A stretch of DNA of 64,000 bases from CATOSP01 sp965237775 (GTDB lineage Bacteria > Chloroflexota > Dehalococcoidia > Lucifugimonadales > UBA3495), in assembly GCA_965237775.1 (NCBI GenBank), contig OZ250155.1, forward strand, positions 434,001-498,000. Direction: 5' to 3'. The notes beneath the pieces were generated by a model. The model saw only the letters and a list, made by a program, of their open reading frames with translations, was not told the DNA's origin and did not search any database. This document shows positions 1-8,989 of this stretch, one piece after another (position 1 is the first letter of the stretch; every line of letters begins with the position of its first letter). The position numbers were made by a program, and so were the translations under genes.

Positions 1-1
1 C

Positions 2-586
2 GAGACGTTCCGCCGTGTCGCCACACCCAGAATTCGCAACATGGGCACCATCGGCGGCGGCCTGGTGCATGGCGACCCGAACCAGGACCCTCCGCCCTCA
101 CTCATCGCTCTTGGCGCATCCATCGTCCTGACCTCAACCGGCGGAGACCGGACCGTGCCCGTTGAGGAGTTCTTCCTCGACTACTACGACACCGACGTCC
201 AGCAAGGGGAAGTGCTTACCAGCGTGTTGATTCCCCCCGCCCCGCCCGGTTCCGGGACCAGCTACTTGAAGTTCCTGCCTCGGACCGCCGACGATTACGC
301 TACGGTCTCCGTGGCCGCGATGGTCCAAGCCGTGGAGGACAACATCTGCCGGGACGTGCGCATAGTCCTTGGCTCCGTGGGAGTGACGCCGATTCGCGCC
401 CTTGACGCGGAAGAGTTGCTACGGGGTCAGCAACTCAACGAGGACAACATCCGCGCCTGTGCCGAGGCCGTAAAGGATGCGGTCGACCCCCTGGAGGACT
501 TCCGGGGTTCGCCCGAATACAAGACCGACATGGCGGCGGTGTTCACGCGGCGAGCTATAACCCAGGCGTTGGCGTCAGCAGGATAA
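2..586 (+). CDS. FAD-binding subunit of a molybdenum hydroxylase (CoxM/XdhB type), 5'-truncated
   Basis: The reading frame is open from base 2, so the start lies outside the window. The visible part begins inside the FAD-binding PCMH domain, with the family motif RNMGTIGGGLVHGDPNQDPP (canonical form RN.ATIGGNL.HADP.SDPP), followed by the C-terminal CO-dehydrogenase flavoprotein domain. This subunit passes electrons from the 2Fe-2S subunit to FAD in xanthine/CO/aldehyde dehydrogenase-like complexes. The CoxG-type gene 21 bp downstream supports a Cox-like operon. The substrate cannot be told because the large molybdopterin subunit is not in the window. Confidence 0.88.
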   Translation, partial: ETFRRVATPRIRNMGTIGGGLVHGDPNQDPPPSLIALGASIVLTSTGGDRTVPVEEFFLDYYDTDVQQGEVLTSVLIPPAPPGSGTSYLKFLPRTADDYATVSVAAMVQAVEDNICRDVRIVLGSVGVTPIRALDAEELLRGQQLNEDNIRACAEAVKDAVDPLEDFRGSPEYKTDMAAVFTRRAITQALASAG

Positions 587-607
587 ATATCACCGGAGAG
601 CCCTAGA

Positions 608-1066
608 TTGAAACTCGAGAACCAATGCGTCGTACCCGCGGGCTGGGACCAGACCTGGGAGTTGCTGATGGACATCCCCGGAGCCGCGGCCCTGGTGCCC
701 GGTGTCGAGGAAGTCACCCCAGAAGATGAAGGTCGGTACCAGGCCAGAATGCAGGTGCGCGTTGGCCCCATGCGGCTCACCTTCTCCGGCCTGATCCATC
801 TTCAGGAACAGGACCGGGCAAAGGGCGAAGCCAAGTTCCGCGTCGAGGCGGCGGACCGTCAGTTGGGAGGGTCCCTCCGGGCAGACCTGATAATGCAGTT
901 GGAGCAACAGTCCCAGGAGCAGACCGGGGTATCCATCGCCACCGACGTTGCATTCATGGGCAAACTAGGCGAATTGGGTCAACCCCTGATACGCCGCAAG
1001 GCCGCCTCCACATTGCAGGACTTCGCCCGCAACCTCTCAAAGCAGGTAGCCAGCCCCGGAGTTTGA
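608..1066 (+). CDS. coxG: Carbon monoxide dehydrogenase subunit G (CoxG) family protein
   Basis: 152 residues, the usual CoxG length, with the SRPBCC/START-like fold pattern: MKLENQCVVPAGWDQTWELL at the N-terminus, then DIPGAAALVPGVEEV, as in CoxG (canonical D.P..A.C.PG.E). CoxG proteins associate with Mo-hydroxylases and have been linked to maturation or membrane or quinone contact of CO dehydrogenase. The start is TTG, behind a GGAGAG ribosome-binding site at 594-599. It follows the FAD subunit at 21 bp, so one operon is likely. The family is clear; the enzyme it serves is inferred. Confidence 0.85.
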   Translation: MKLENQCVVPAGWDQTWELLMDIPGAAALVPGVEEVTPEDEGRYQARMQVRVGPMRLTFSGLIHLQEQDRAKGEAKFRVEAADRQLGGSLRADLIMQLEQQSQEQTGVSIATDVAFMGKLGELGQPLIRRKAASTLQDFARNLSKQVASPGV

Positions 1067-1390
1067 GCCAGATTCGCCTATTCGCTCGATTCTGGTTTCT
1101 CGTCCCATCTAGTCCACCTTCGGTTTTCGTCGGACTGTTCCGCACGACCGTATTCCGAAATCGGACCACCACCCCTTTCGAGATACGGATTCTTACCCAA
1201 TAACCGCGTCATCGATCAAGGAATGGGGCTGACAGCGACAAATTGGCATCGCCGTTGCGCTTGCTTCTTGTTAGAATGTAGCCTGGGACCAAGAGGTTGT
1301 GGGAGGGCATGGCGGGTTCGCGGTATGAGCGACACGGTTCCACGAAGTAAGTGAATCTTCATCTCAACAGCCAATTGAGCTCGAGGGAAC
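1067..1390. other. Non-coding gap upstream of glmS
   Basis: 324 bases between coxG and glmS without a convincing gene. A TAGAAT hexamer at 1272-1277 could be a -10 box, but no well-spaced -35 hexamer was found. No riboswitch or ribozyme fold was recognised. Confidence 0.5.
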
Positions 1391-3253
1391 GTGTGCGGAA
1401 TCGTCGGATATGTAGGTGACCACCAGGCCTGGCCGATTATCCTGGAAGGACTTCAACGGCTGGAGTACCGGGGTTACGACAGCGCGGGCATCGCTGTCGT
1501 AGACGCCAGGGGAGAAATGCAAGTCCGCAAGACCGTGGGCAAGGTCGGCGGACTCAACACCGGCAACGGAACGGGAATGCCCCGGGGGACAATGGGGCTG
1601 GGCCATACCCGTTGGGCTACGCACGGTCGACCGTCCTTCGATAACGGCCATCCTCATACCGATTGCCACGGGCAAATCGCGGTGGTCCATAACGGCATCG
1701 TGGAGAACTTCACCGAACTCAAGGCCCGCCTTCAAGACGCGGGTCATCGGTTCATATCCGAAACAGACACCGAGGTCATTCCTCATATCATCGAGGAAGG
1801 CATGGACCAGGGCCTGAGTTTTGTAGAGGCGTTCCTGAGAATGGGACGCACTGTGAAGGGCTCCCAGGCCATTACCGCCACCTGCAAGGAATGCCTGAAC
1901 ACCATCTGGGCCATGCGGCTGGGTCACGCCGGAGGGATCGTGGTGGCCCATCAGGACGGGCAAGGCATCGTGGGCAGCGACCTCCCCGCCGTGTTGCCCA
2001 TCCTCCGTCAGTCCAACGTTGGAGGACGTGTCGGGTTCCTCGACTCGGGGGAGATGGCCGAAGTCACCCGGGAAGGTGTCAAATATCTGGACCTAGAAGG
2101 CCGCGCGGTGGACAAGCGGCTTCAGGTGGTCTCTCCGGAAGATGTGCTGATAGACAAGGGCGGCTACAGGCATTTCATGCTGAAGGAGATCCACGAGCAG
2201 CCGCAGGTTGTGGCAAGCGTGTTGCGGAACCGGATCAATTTCCAGCATGGGCGGGTAGACCTGTCCGAGATGCCCTTCTCGGAAGAGGAGATCAGGGGCT
2301 TCCGACGGGTGGTGCTAATCGGCTGCGGCACCAGCCTCCACGCCGCTCAAGTAGGCAGGCACCTGGTGGAGCAGCTTGGAGGAATCCCCGCCGAGGCTGA
2401 AAGCGCTTCCGAATACCGCTACCGGGAACCCTTCCTGGACGAACACACGCTGGTGGTCTCCATCGCCCAGTCGGGCGAAACGGCGGACACAGTTGCCGCG
2501 ATGGAGATGGTGAGGGGCACGGGGGCCAGACTGGTAACCATCTGCAATGTCGAAGGCAGCCAGACCACCCGGTTGGCCGAGGGCACTCTCTACATGCGTT
2601 CGGGCATCGAGATTGGAGTTGCCAGCACCAAGACGTTTATCGCATCTCTCACCGTGCTGAGTCTGCTTGGAGCTTATCTGGGGCAGACAAGGGAATTCCT
2701 GAGCGCCCAGGATGTTCGCAGGATCGTAGACGACCTGGCGCAGTGTCCTAGGCTCATGGGAGACATGCTCACCGACACAACGACCTACGCCCGCCTCGCC
2801 CGCCGGTTCAACCACTTCGAAAACTTCCTCTACCTGGGGCGCGGAATCAATGCCTCCATAGCCATGGAGGGAGCCCTGAAACTGAAGGAGATCAGTTACG
2901 TCCACGCCGAGGGCTACGCCGCGGGAGAGATGAAGCATGGCCCCATCGCTCTGATAGACCAGCGGATGGCGACCCTGGCAGTGGCGCCCAAGAACAGCCT
3001 TTACGACAAGATGGTCAACAACATCCAGGAAGTGAAGGCCCGGGACGGTGTGGTCTTGGCCCTGGCCACGGAAGGGGACAAGGAAATCGCTTCCCAGGTG
3101 GATGAAGTGGTCTACATCCCCCAATGCGGTGAGCTATTGGACCCCTTGCTGGCCACGATTCCGATGCAACTCTTGGCCTACCACATCGCCGTCCTGCGCG
3201 GTTGCGACGTGGACCAGCCCCGCAACCTGGCCAAGTCGGTAACGGTGGAGTGA
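1391..3253 (+). CDS. glmS: Glutamine-fructose-6-phosphate aminotransferase (isomerizing)
   Basis: 620 residues, full length for GlmS. It makes glucosamine-6-phosphate from fructose-6-phosphate and glutamine, the first step to UDP-GlcNAc. The GTG start places the catalytic cysteine second (CGIVGYVG). The class II glutaminase domain covers about residues 1-225 (HTRWATHGRPS, HNGIVENF). Two SIS sugar-isomerase domains follow (GCGTSLHAAQ near residue 311, SQSGETADT near 360, EGALKLKEISYVHAEG near 495). The C-terminus DVDQPRNLAKSVTVE is the typical GlmS tail. It stands alone with long flanking gaps. Confidence 0.97.
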   Translation: MCGIVGYVGDHQAWPIILEGLQRLEYRGYDSAGIAVVDARGEMQVRKTVGKVGGLNTGNGTGMPRGTMGLGHTRWATHGRPSFDNGHPHTDCHGQIAVVHNGIVENFTELKARLQDAGHRFISETDTEVIPHIIEEGMDQGLSFVEAFLRMGRTVKGSQAITATCKECLNTIWAMRLGHAGGIVVAHQDGQGIVGSDLPAVLPILRQSNVGGRVGFLDSGEMAEVTREGVKYLDLEGRAVDKRLQVVSPEDVLIDKGGYRHFMLKEIHEQPQVVASVLRNRINFQHGRVDLSEMPFSEEEIRGFRRVVLIGCGTSLHAAQVGRHLVEQLGGIPAEAESASEYRYREPFLDEHTLVVSIAQSGETADTVAAMEMVRGTGARLVTICNVEGSQTTRLAEGTLYMRSGIEIGVASTKTFIASLTVLSLLGAYLGQTREFLSAQDVRRIVDDLAQCPRLMGDMLTDTTTYARLARRFNHFENFLYLGRGINASIAMEGALKLKEISYVHAEGYAAGEMKHGPIALIDQRMATLAVAPKNSLYDKMVNNIQEVKARDGVVLALATEGDKEIASQVDEVVYIPQCGELLDPLLATIPMQLLAYHIAVLRGCDVDQPRNLAKSVTVE

Positions 3254-3717
3254 CCCCACTCATCCGCCTCTTGCGATTGCTGCATTCAGCCAGTTGATCG
3301 TAGGTTTCGGGCTACGCTTCCGTACCCGTCATTCCGGCCTCGGGAATTCTTGCACCGGGACACGTGCTTGCGTCAGAATCTTGCTAAGCGTGGGCCTTCA
3401 GTGGAACAGCGGGACCGTCCACAACCGGTAGTCACCGAGTAACCCTCCCTTTTTCACCCTGTCACCTTGACCCGCTATGGCTCAACATTGATCCATTGCG
3501 GCTCGACAACTTCGACCGGGTTGATTCGACTGAGCCCCTTCCAGCCGCCAGCCGGTCTCAATTCCCCTCCGCGCCGCTCCAAGTCCATCCAACGCCGCTC
3601 ATGGATTCGTTGAATAAGCGGTCCAATGATGCAAAGATATGTAAAGTGATGAGTCAGGTGTAAAGCCTGCTCATTGTTCATTCTTTTCATTCTTGACGAG
3701 AGGGGATTTCCGCCCGG
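3254..3717. other. Non-coding gap with a degenerate dispersed repeat
   Basis: 464 bases with no supported gene. Bases 3325-3349 (CCCGTCATTCCGG...) match one end of the dispersed GTCATTCC repeat also found near 5243-5273, 35897-35995 and 48737-48837. A weak match to the other end (CTTCAGTGGAACAGCGG) lies near 3398-3414. The last 100 bases are AT-richer and may hold the promoter of the next gene, but no box pair stood out. Confidence 0.4.
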
Positions 3718-5013
3718 ATGTACTTCAGAATGGACCACCCTTCAGTCGAGTTTAGCGATTATTTGCCGTTAATACCGCCGGACATGGCGGACGAACTGAC
3801 CGCCATAGCCGAAGAGCTACGGGGCATGACCATCGCCCACCTCAACAGCACGGCCACCGGCGGCGGTGTGGCGGAAATCCTGCAATCCATGGTCCCGTTG
3901 ATGAACTCTCTCGGGATCGAGACCGAACGCATAGTCATCGACCCTCCTCCCGAATTCTTTGACGTGACCAAGCAGATTCATAACATGCTTCAGGGAGCCC
4001 CCGGTTCTCTTTCTGCCGAAGAGTGGGACACATACCAGGGAGCGATCAAACAGGTGGCCGCGGCCTTCCAACGTGACCAACTGCGTAACGACGTTTGGTT
4101 CGTCCACGACCCTCAGGTCCTGCCCCTGGCCCATCATCTGCCCAGGGACCCCGGCTCCACGTGGGTCTGGATCGGCCACATCGACCTGACATCCCCGAAC
4201 AATGGACTGATGGACTCCCTGCTGCCTTTCTTCTCGCATTACGACCGGTTGGTGTTTTCCCTGGATACCTACGTCCCCGACGAGGTGCGAGGCGTCAAAC
4301 CCGTCGTGATAGCGCCGCCTGGAATCGACCCCCTGAGTGAAAAAAACGTCGCCATGGGGGAACGGGAGGCGTGGGACATCGTGAGCGCGATGGGGCTCGA
4401 CCGGGCGCGGCCAGTGGTCACCCAGGTGTCACGGTTCGATGCCTGGAAAGACCCCTGGGGCGTGATCGACGCCTTCCGCCAGGCCCGCGTAGACGCACCG
4501 GGCCTCCAGTTGGCCATGCTGGGAATCATCCAGGCCACCGACGACCCTGAAGCCTTTACGATGGTGAACAACGTTACCGAGTATGCCGGCGGAGACCCGG
4601 ACATTCACCTTTTCGCCCGTGCCGACAATCTGCCCTGTTCCGTCGACATGCTGGTCAACGCCTTCCAGACCGCGTCCCGCGTGGTCATCCAGAAGTCTAA
4701 AAGAGAAGGATTCGGCCTCACCGTTACCGAAGCGATGTGGAAGGCCAAGGCCATGATCGGCGGAAACGTCGGCGGCATCCGAATTCAGATTCAGGACGGG
4801 GTCAACGGCTACCTCGTGGACTCGCCGGAACAGTGCGGCGTCCGCATCGGGGAACTGTTGCGGGACCCGGAACTCAATTCTCGCCTGGGCCAGGCCGCAC
4901 GGGATAGCGTCCGGCGAAACTACCTGCTGCCCAGGCTCACCCTGGACTACCTCAGGGCCGCCCGCGCCAGCCAGATGGAAAAGTGGCATCAGGGCCAGGC
5001 CGCCGCGGGCTGA
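3718..5013 (+). CDS. GT4 glycosyltransferase, trehalose-synthase (TreT) type
   Basis: 431 residues with a two-Rossmann (GT-B) layout. The N-terminal half has TIAHLNSTATGGGVAEILQS, typical of TreT-like trehalose synthases. The C-terminal nucleotide-sugar half has EGFGLTVTEAMWKAKAMIGG, the E-x7-E motif of GT4. TreT enzymes make trehalose from an NDP-glucose and glucose, often for osmoprotection; here the substrate is inferred from family resemblance. The ATG at 3718 has GAGAGGGGA upstream; ATG at 3730 is an alternative start. It is monocistronic and followed by a repeat-rich gap. Confidence 0.82.
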   Translation: MYFRMDHPSVEFSDYLPLIPPDMADELTAIAEELRGMTIAHLNSTATGGGVAEILQSMVPLMNSLGIETERIVIDPPPEFFDVTKQIHNMLQGAPGSLSAEEWDTYQGAIKQVAAAFQRDQLRNDVWFVHDPQVLPLAHHLPRDPGSTWVWIGHIDLTSPNNGLMDSLLPFFSHYDRLVFSLDTYVPDEVRGVKPVVIAPPGIDPLSEKNVAMGEREAWDIVSAMGLDRARPVVTQVSRFDAWKDPWGVIDAFRQARVDAPGLQLAMLGIIQATDDPEAFTMVNNVTEYAGGDPDIHLFARADNLPCSVDMLVNAFQTASRVVIQKSKREGFGLTVTEAMWKAKAMIGGNVGGIRIQIQDGVNGYLVDSPEQCGVRIGELLRDPELNSRLGQAARDSVRRNYLLPRLTLDYLRAARASQMEKWHQGQAAAG

Positions 5014-5321
5014 TCCCAGCGGGCAACAGCCCCGGACACCGGCTGAAGTAACGATTCCCCCAGGGAGACCTTTGAATAATCCCCTCTCCCTCCGGGAGAG
5101 GGTTAGGGTGAGGGCGTCCCCCGTATCTGGGCACACTCTGGATTCTCGCTTTCGCTGGAATCGCGGAAGGTTGCGCAAAGGTCTCCGCAGGCGGGAATCC
5201 AGAAATGCCAATGATAGTGAAGGTCGCTGGTTGCAAAGGTTTCTGGATTCCGGGTCAAGCCCGGAATGACGAGCTAGGAGTAGGCAGGACACATCAAGTC
5301 TGAACTGTTACAGGACACAGG
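5014..5321. repeat. Repeat-rich intergenic region left of the insertion sequence
   Basis: Contains a CCCTCTCCCTCCGGGAGAGG hairpin unit with a TTAGGGTGAGGG tail (5082-5114). A dispersed-repeat fragment spans about 5139-5273 and ends in a GATTCCGGG/CCCGGAAT hairpin plus GACGAG. At 5299-5311, TCTGAACTGTTAC resembles the outer end of the neighbouring IS66 element and may be a solo end from an older insertion. No gene is supported. Confidence 0.65.
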
Positions 5322-5344
5322 GTAAGTGTTCAGAGTTGAGGGGA
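5322..5344 (+). repeat. Left terminal inverted repeat of the IS66 element
   Basis: Starts GTAAGTGTTCAGAG and matches the reverse complement of 6731-6753 at 22 of 23 positions. The transposase stop codon lies inside it (5330-5332). The 8 bases to its left (GACACAGG) are repeated right of the element. Confidence 0.95.
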
Positions 5345-6664
5345 AGTGAGCAACTGGCGGCATGCGGTGAGGGGATTCAATCCTCGGGCGCGCCAGGTAC
5401 CGAAGAGGGAAGCGAGAGCCATCTTGGTGTTGGTGCCCTGGGTTGAGCGGGTGCCGCCGCTGATCTTGCGGCTGGTCACCAGGTGACGAAGGCTCCTCTC
5501 GGCGGCGTTGTTCTCCGAGGGGACGGCCGGTTCGGCTACGAATACGAACAACTCCTTGATGAAGCGCTGGATGCGCCGGCAGAGCTTGGCCTGGACTGCC
5601 CCTGGGTCATCAAGGAAGGGTCGGCAGCAGGCCAACAATTTCCGCTCCAACTCCAGTTGGGCCTGACGGCGTTTCCTTGCCTGAGGATGGGAGAACCGCT
5701 TGGCCTGGGCGTAGAGGTCATGCACTGCCGCCGCCCATCCGGCCAGCTTGGCGTCTGCTGGGTAGAGGGCCTTCAGGTCATGGATGTCCCGGAGCAGATG
5801 AGCCCAACACCGCTGCTTCAGGCCAGGGTAGTGGTTATAGGCAGCGTAGAAATCGCTGACCAACACCCCGCTGAAGGACTCCCCCAGCGCCTCGTCCACC
5901 ACCTCCTTATTCCGGCCTCGGCGCAGGAAGTACCGCTCAGTGGGAGTGGAGAAGGTCCAGACATAGCCATTGGCCCCCTCCTGGCGCCAGCCGGTCTCGT
6001 CGGCGTGCACCACCTGGCTGGTCCGGACTAGTTCCAGCACCTCGGCCACCGCCGGTTGGGCTTGCCGGGCCACGCCGTGGAGGACCTGGGTGATTCCCCC
6101 AACGCTCAAGCGCAACTGGTGGACGGTCTCCAGATACCATTGGATGGTCCGAAGGGGCAACCGGCCCTCTTCCCGCAGGCCAGCGATCAATGAGACCAAG
6201 TTGGCTCCCAACCGTCCCCGACCGATTACCCCACCGCCCAAGTCCGTCTTGGGGGTCCGGCGCCGTTCACATACTGGGCAGACCCGGGTCACGAAAACGT
6301 GCTCCGTGACCTCCACCGGAGCCACTGGGATATCGATGACTTCCCGAGTCCGCTGCGGCCAACCCCCAACCAACCCGGTGCCACACTCCGGACAGGAGTC
6401 CAAGACATGTTCCACCTGGTGAGCCGCCACCGTGCGCCGACGGCTAAAGCCGTGGGGCCGGGGCTTTCTTGGCTCCTTCTTCTCGGCCGGCTCTGACTTT
6501 GCACCCGGTTTGTTGCCCGGCATTCCGGGCCGCCCTTTGCCCTTGAGACCCCCTTCCAACGCCGCTATCCGCCGCTGCAACTCGTCGATGACCGCCTGCT
6601 GCCGCGCAATCACCGCCAACAGCGCCTCCCGGCTGGCCGTCCTCAGGTCTACCTTGTTCTCCAT
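5330..6664 (-). CDS. IS66-family transposase
   Basis: 444 residues. An N-terminal leucine-zipper-like segment (AVIARQQAVIDELQRRIAAL) is followed by a basic linker. A zinc-binding segment has CPECGTG and CPVCERRR. The DDE catalytic core has VHADETGW (first Asp), VLVSDFYAAYNHYPG (second Asp) and NNAAERSLR (catalytic Glu). It catalyses cut/paste or copy transposition at the 23-bp ends. AGGAGG sits directly against the ATG, an unusually short spacing that may limit expression. The reading frame is intact. Confidence 0.96.
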   Translation of the reverse strand: MENKVDLRTASREALLAVIARQQAVIDELQRRIAALEGGLKGKGRPGMPGNKPGAKSEPAEKKEPRKPRPHGFSRRRTVAAHQVEHVLDSCPECGTGLVGGWPQRTREVIDIPVAPVEVTEHVFVTRVCPVCERRRTPKTDLGGGVIGRGRLGANLVSLIAGLREEGRLPLRTIQWYLETVHQLRLSVGGITQVLHGVARQAQPAVAEVLELVRTSQVVHADETGWRQEGANGYVWTFSTPTERYFLRRGRNKEVVDEALGESFSGVLVSDFYAAYNHYPGLKQRCWAHLLRDIHDLKALYPADAKLAGWAAAVHDLYAQAKRFSHPQARKRRQAQLELERKLLACCRPFLDDPGAVQAKLCRRIQRFIKELFVFVAEPAVPSENNAAERSLRHLVTSRKISGGTRSTQGTNTKMALASLFGTWRARGLNPLTACRQLLTSPQL

Positions 6665-6730
6665 CCTCCTGATTTAACATAACCGACGACCCGACGCACC
6701 GAACTTCCCAAGCAAGTTTTAACTAATCCA

Positions 6731-6753
6731 TCCCCTCAACTCTGAACAGTTAC
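6731..6753 (-). repeat. Right terminal inverted repeat of the IS66 element
   Basis: On the minus strand it starts GTAACTGTTCAGAG. It is followed by the second copy of the target duplication GACACAGG (6754-6761). Confidence 0.95.
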
Positions 6754-6880
6754 GACACAGGCCCGTTCTTGCCTACAGTTACGACTTGGGTTAGAGTCTA
6801 GATCGATATTTATCGAAGGCGCGCCGGTTGGCGTCGATATAACCCGGGTGGACAATAACAACCGGTCCGCGGAGCGTGGA

Positions 6881-8014
6881 ATGGCAAAGACAACGGTCCT
6901 GATGATGATCGACGGCTTCGGCCCTGAATATTTCGCCACCTGTCCCATGCCCAACCTTCAGGAGTTGGCGTCTAAGGGGTTGAAGACCGAAGGCAAGGGA
7001 ATGATGCCTTCGGTCACCAATGTAAACAACGTCTCCATGGTCACAGCCCGCTACCCTACTGCCCACGGCATCACGTCCAACTATTGGTACAACAGGGGCA
7101 CGAGCGAAGAGCTGTACATGGAGTCCGGCGAGTACATCGAGGCTGAGACCATTTTCCAACGCGCCTCGAAACAGGGCGCCCGCAGCCTGCTTGTGACGGC
7201 CAAAGACAAGCTCAGGCGGCTCCTGGGTGATGGCGCATCCCTGGGAATATCTTCAGAGCAGGCCCCGGACTGGGTGGTGGCCCTGTCGGGAGAACCTCCT
7301 CCCATCTACTCCCTGGAAGTCAACCAGTGGGTAATCGACACCGCGAACCGCATTTTGGAGCGGGAGCATTACGATTTGGTGTACCTGGCCACCACCGACT
7401 ACGCCATGCACACCTACGCGCCGGAGCATCCCGAGTCGTTCAGACACCTTGGCCTGATCGACGGAGCCATCGGACGAGTCGTCGACACGTTGTCCGACGT
7501 TGATCTTATGCTCACGGCCGACCACGGAATGTCCGCCAAGAGCCGGATGATCGACCTTCACGCCGAGCTTGAGCGAAACGGCATCCCATCCCAGGTTGTG
7601 CCGATCATCAAGGACATGTACACCGTCCATCACTCCAATTTGGGAGGGTGCATCTACGTCTACGTCGCCGACCAGTTCCGGGATGACGCGGTGCGGATAC
7701 TAAACGCGCTGGACGGCGTCGACCGGGCCTTGCCCAGGGAGGCGGCCGCCTCGGAGTTCAATCTGATGACGGAACGGACCGGTGACCTCATGGTATTAGG
7801 CGCTCCCGACGTGGTCTTTGGGGACCCCGAACAGGTCACCATGCCCCCGTCATTGCGCTCTCACGGCTCTTTGTACGAAGACCGCGTGCCGATCATCGCC
7901 TACGGAAACAGCTTCGTGGGATTCGAATTCCGTGAAAACCGGGACCTGGGCCGCTTCGTGTTCGAGAGGGTTCTCGGGGAGAATCCGGCCCGCACATCGA
8001 CACAGCGGGACTAA
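6881..8014 (+). CDS. Phosphonoacetate hydrolase-like phosphodiesterase (alkaline phosphatase superfamily)
   Basis: 377 residues from the ATG at 6881, which follows GGAGCGTGGA; a GTG at 6848 would add 11 residues. Features of the type I phosphodiesterase/PhnA family are visible: metal-binding LMMIDGFG at the N-terminus, MPSVTNVNNVSMVTARYPTA (nucleophile Thr region, as in phosphonoacetate hydrolase), TDYAMHTY (Asp/His ligands) and LTADHGM. PhnA cleaves the C-P bond of phosphonoacetate; other relatives cleave nucleotide diesters. The PhnA assignment is from motif resemblance. It lies 5 bp before thrB, so it may be co-transcribed with amino acid genes. Confidence 0.75.
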   Translation: MAKTTVLMMIDGFGPEYFATCPMPNLQELASKGLKTEGKGMMPSVTNVNNVSMVTARYPTAHGITSNYWYNRGTSEELYMESGEYIEAETIFQRASKQGARSLLVTAKDKLRRLLGDGASLGISSEQAPDWVVALSGEPPPIYSLEVNQWVIDTANRILEREHYDLVYLATTDYAMHTYAPEHPESFRHLGLIDGAIGRVVDTLSDVDLMLTADHGMSAKSRMIDLHAELERNGIPSQVVPIIKDMYTVHHSNLGGCIYVYVADQFRDDAVRILNALDGVDRALPREAAASEFNLMTERTGDLMVLGAPDVVFGDPEQVTMPPSLRSHGSLYEDRVPIIAYGNSFVGFEFRENRDLGRFVFERVLGENPARTSTQRD

Positions 8015-8019
8015 CGCCG

Positions 8020-8970
8020 ATGGCAAGCGCAACTCCCACGGATAGCACAATTCGGGTCAGGGCCCCGGCGACCACCGCCAACATGGGGCCGGGATTCGAC
8101 TGCCTGGGCATGGCTTTAGACCTCTGGAACACTCTGGAAGTAATCCCGGCATCCTCCGCGCCAGGCGTAGAGCCGTTGGTCCAAATCATTGGTGAAGGCG
8201 TGGGCGAGCTTGCTGGGGACGACACGAACCTGGTCTACCGGTCAATGGACTTCCTGTTCCATGAGGCGTCACGGGAGATGCCCCCAGTCAGACTCGTATG
8301 CCACAACGACATCCCCCTGGCGCGTGGCCTGGGCAGCAGCGCCGCCGCCATCGCAGGGGGGTTGGTTGCGGCTAATGCCATGTGTTCCCGCCTGTTCAAC
8401 GCCAAAGAACTGTTGGAAATGGCGGCAACCATCGAAGGCCACCCGGACAACGTTGCCGCGGCTGTCCTGGGCGGCCTGCAATTGGTGGTCGCGGAAGAGC
8501 GGCAGCTCTACACCGCGCCTATAGCGTTGCCCACGGAGCTTCACGCGGTATTGTTCATCCCCAATTACCGCATCGCCACCGCCGACGCTAGGGCCGCGTT
8601 GCCCGAGACGGTGCCCCTGGGCGACGCCGTGCGCAACGTTGGCCGCACCGCCTTACTGGTGGCCGGAATGGCGACCAACCACCCCGAATATCTTTCCGTC
8701 GCCACCGATGACCGGTTGCATCAACCCTACCGGCAGAAGCTGTTCCCACCCATGAAGCTGCTGTTTCAGGCTGCCAGAGATGCCGGGGCCCTGGGAGTGT
8801 TCCTCTCCGGCAGCGGTTCCACGGTGCTGGCTCTGACCAAGGGCAGAGAGATGACTGTAGCCTACGAAATGGCCGAGGCGGCCCGGCAGGCAAACGTGGA
8901 AGGGAAACTACAGGTGGTCCAGCCTGCGATATTGGGAGCCCACATCGTGGATTCGGTCCAAGCGGCATAG
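8020..8970 (+). CDS. thrB: Homoserine kinase
   Basis: 316 residues of the GHMP kinase family. It phosphorylates homoserine with ATP on the way to threonine. Motif 1 is PATTANMGPGFDCLGMALDL, the ATP loop is LARGLGSSAAAIAGG (about residues 103-117), and motif 3 is GVFLSGSGSTVLAL near residue 262. The ATG at 8020 is 5 bp after the upstream stop. The aspartate kinase gene lies about 530 bp downstream, consistent with an aspartate-family amino acid cluster. Confidence 0.95.
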   Translation: MASATPTDSTIRVRAPATTANMGPGFDCLGMALDLWNTLEVIPASSAPGVEPLVQIIGEGVGELAGDDTNLVYRSMDFLFHEASREMPPVRLVCHNDIPLARGLGSSAAAIAGGLVAANAMCSRLFNAKELLEMAATIEGHPDNVAAAVLGGLQLVVAEERQLYTAPIALPTELHAVLFIPNYRIATADARAALPETVPLGDAVRNVGRTALLVAGMATNHPEYLSVATDDRLHQPYRQKLFPPMKLLFQAARDAGALGVFLSGSGSTVLALTKGREMTVAYEMAEAARQANVEGKLQVVQPAILGAHIVDSVQAA

Positions 8971-8989
8971 CGCTGCTGGAACCGGTATA

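Larger units (their letters stand above)
5322..6753 (-). mobile_element. Intact IS66-family insertion sequence (single-gene, ISBst12-like)
   Basis: A 1432-bp element bounded by 23-bp inverted repeats (5322-5344 and 6731-6753) that differ at one position, G versus C at base 5. The ends begin GTAA and contain TGTTCAGAGTTGAGGGGA. It is flanked by a perfect 8-bp target duplication GACACAGG (5314-5321 and 6754-6761), the length IS66 elements make. It holds one transposase gene and no tnpA/tnpB helpers, as in the ISBst12 subgroup. The perfect duplication and open frame suggest a recent, possibly active insertion. Confidence 0.96.

Noticed and set aside
3475..3738. 87-codon minus-strand frame upstream of the GT4 gene
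   Set aside because: Overlaps the GT4 start, has no clear ribosome-binding site and resembles no known protein.
5082..5114. Possible terminator after the GT4 gene
   Set aside because: The CCCTCTCCC/GGGAGAGGG hairpin lacks a U-run and belongs to a widespread intergenic repeat type.
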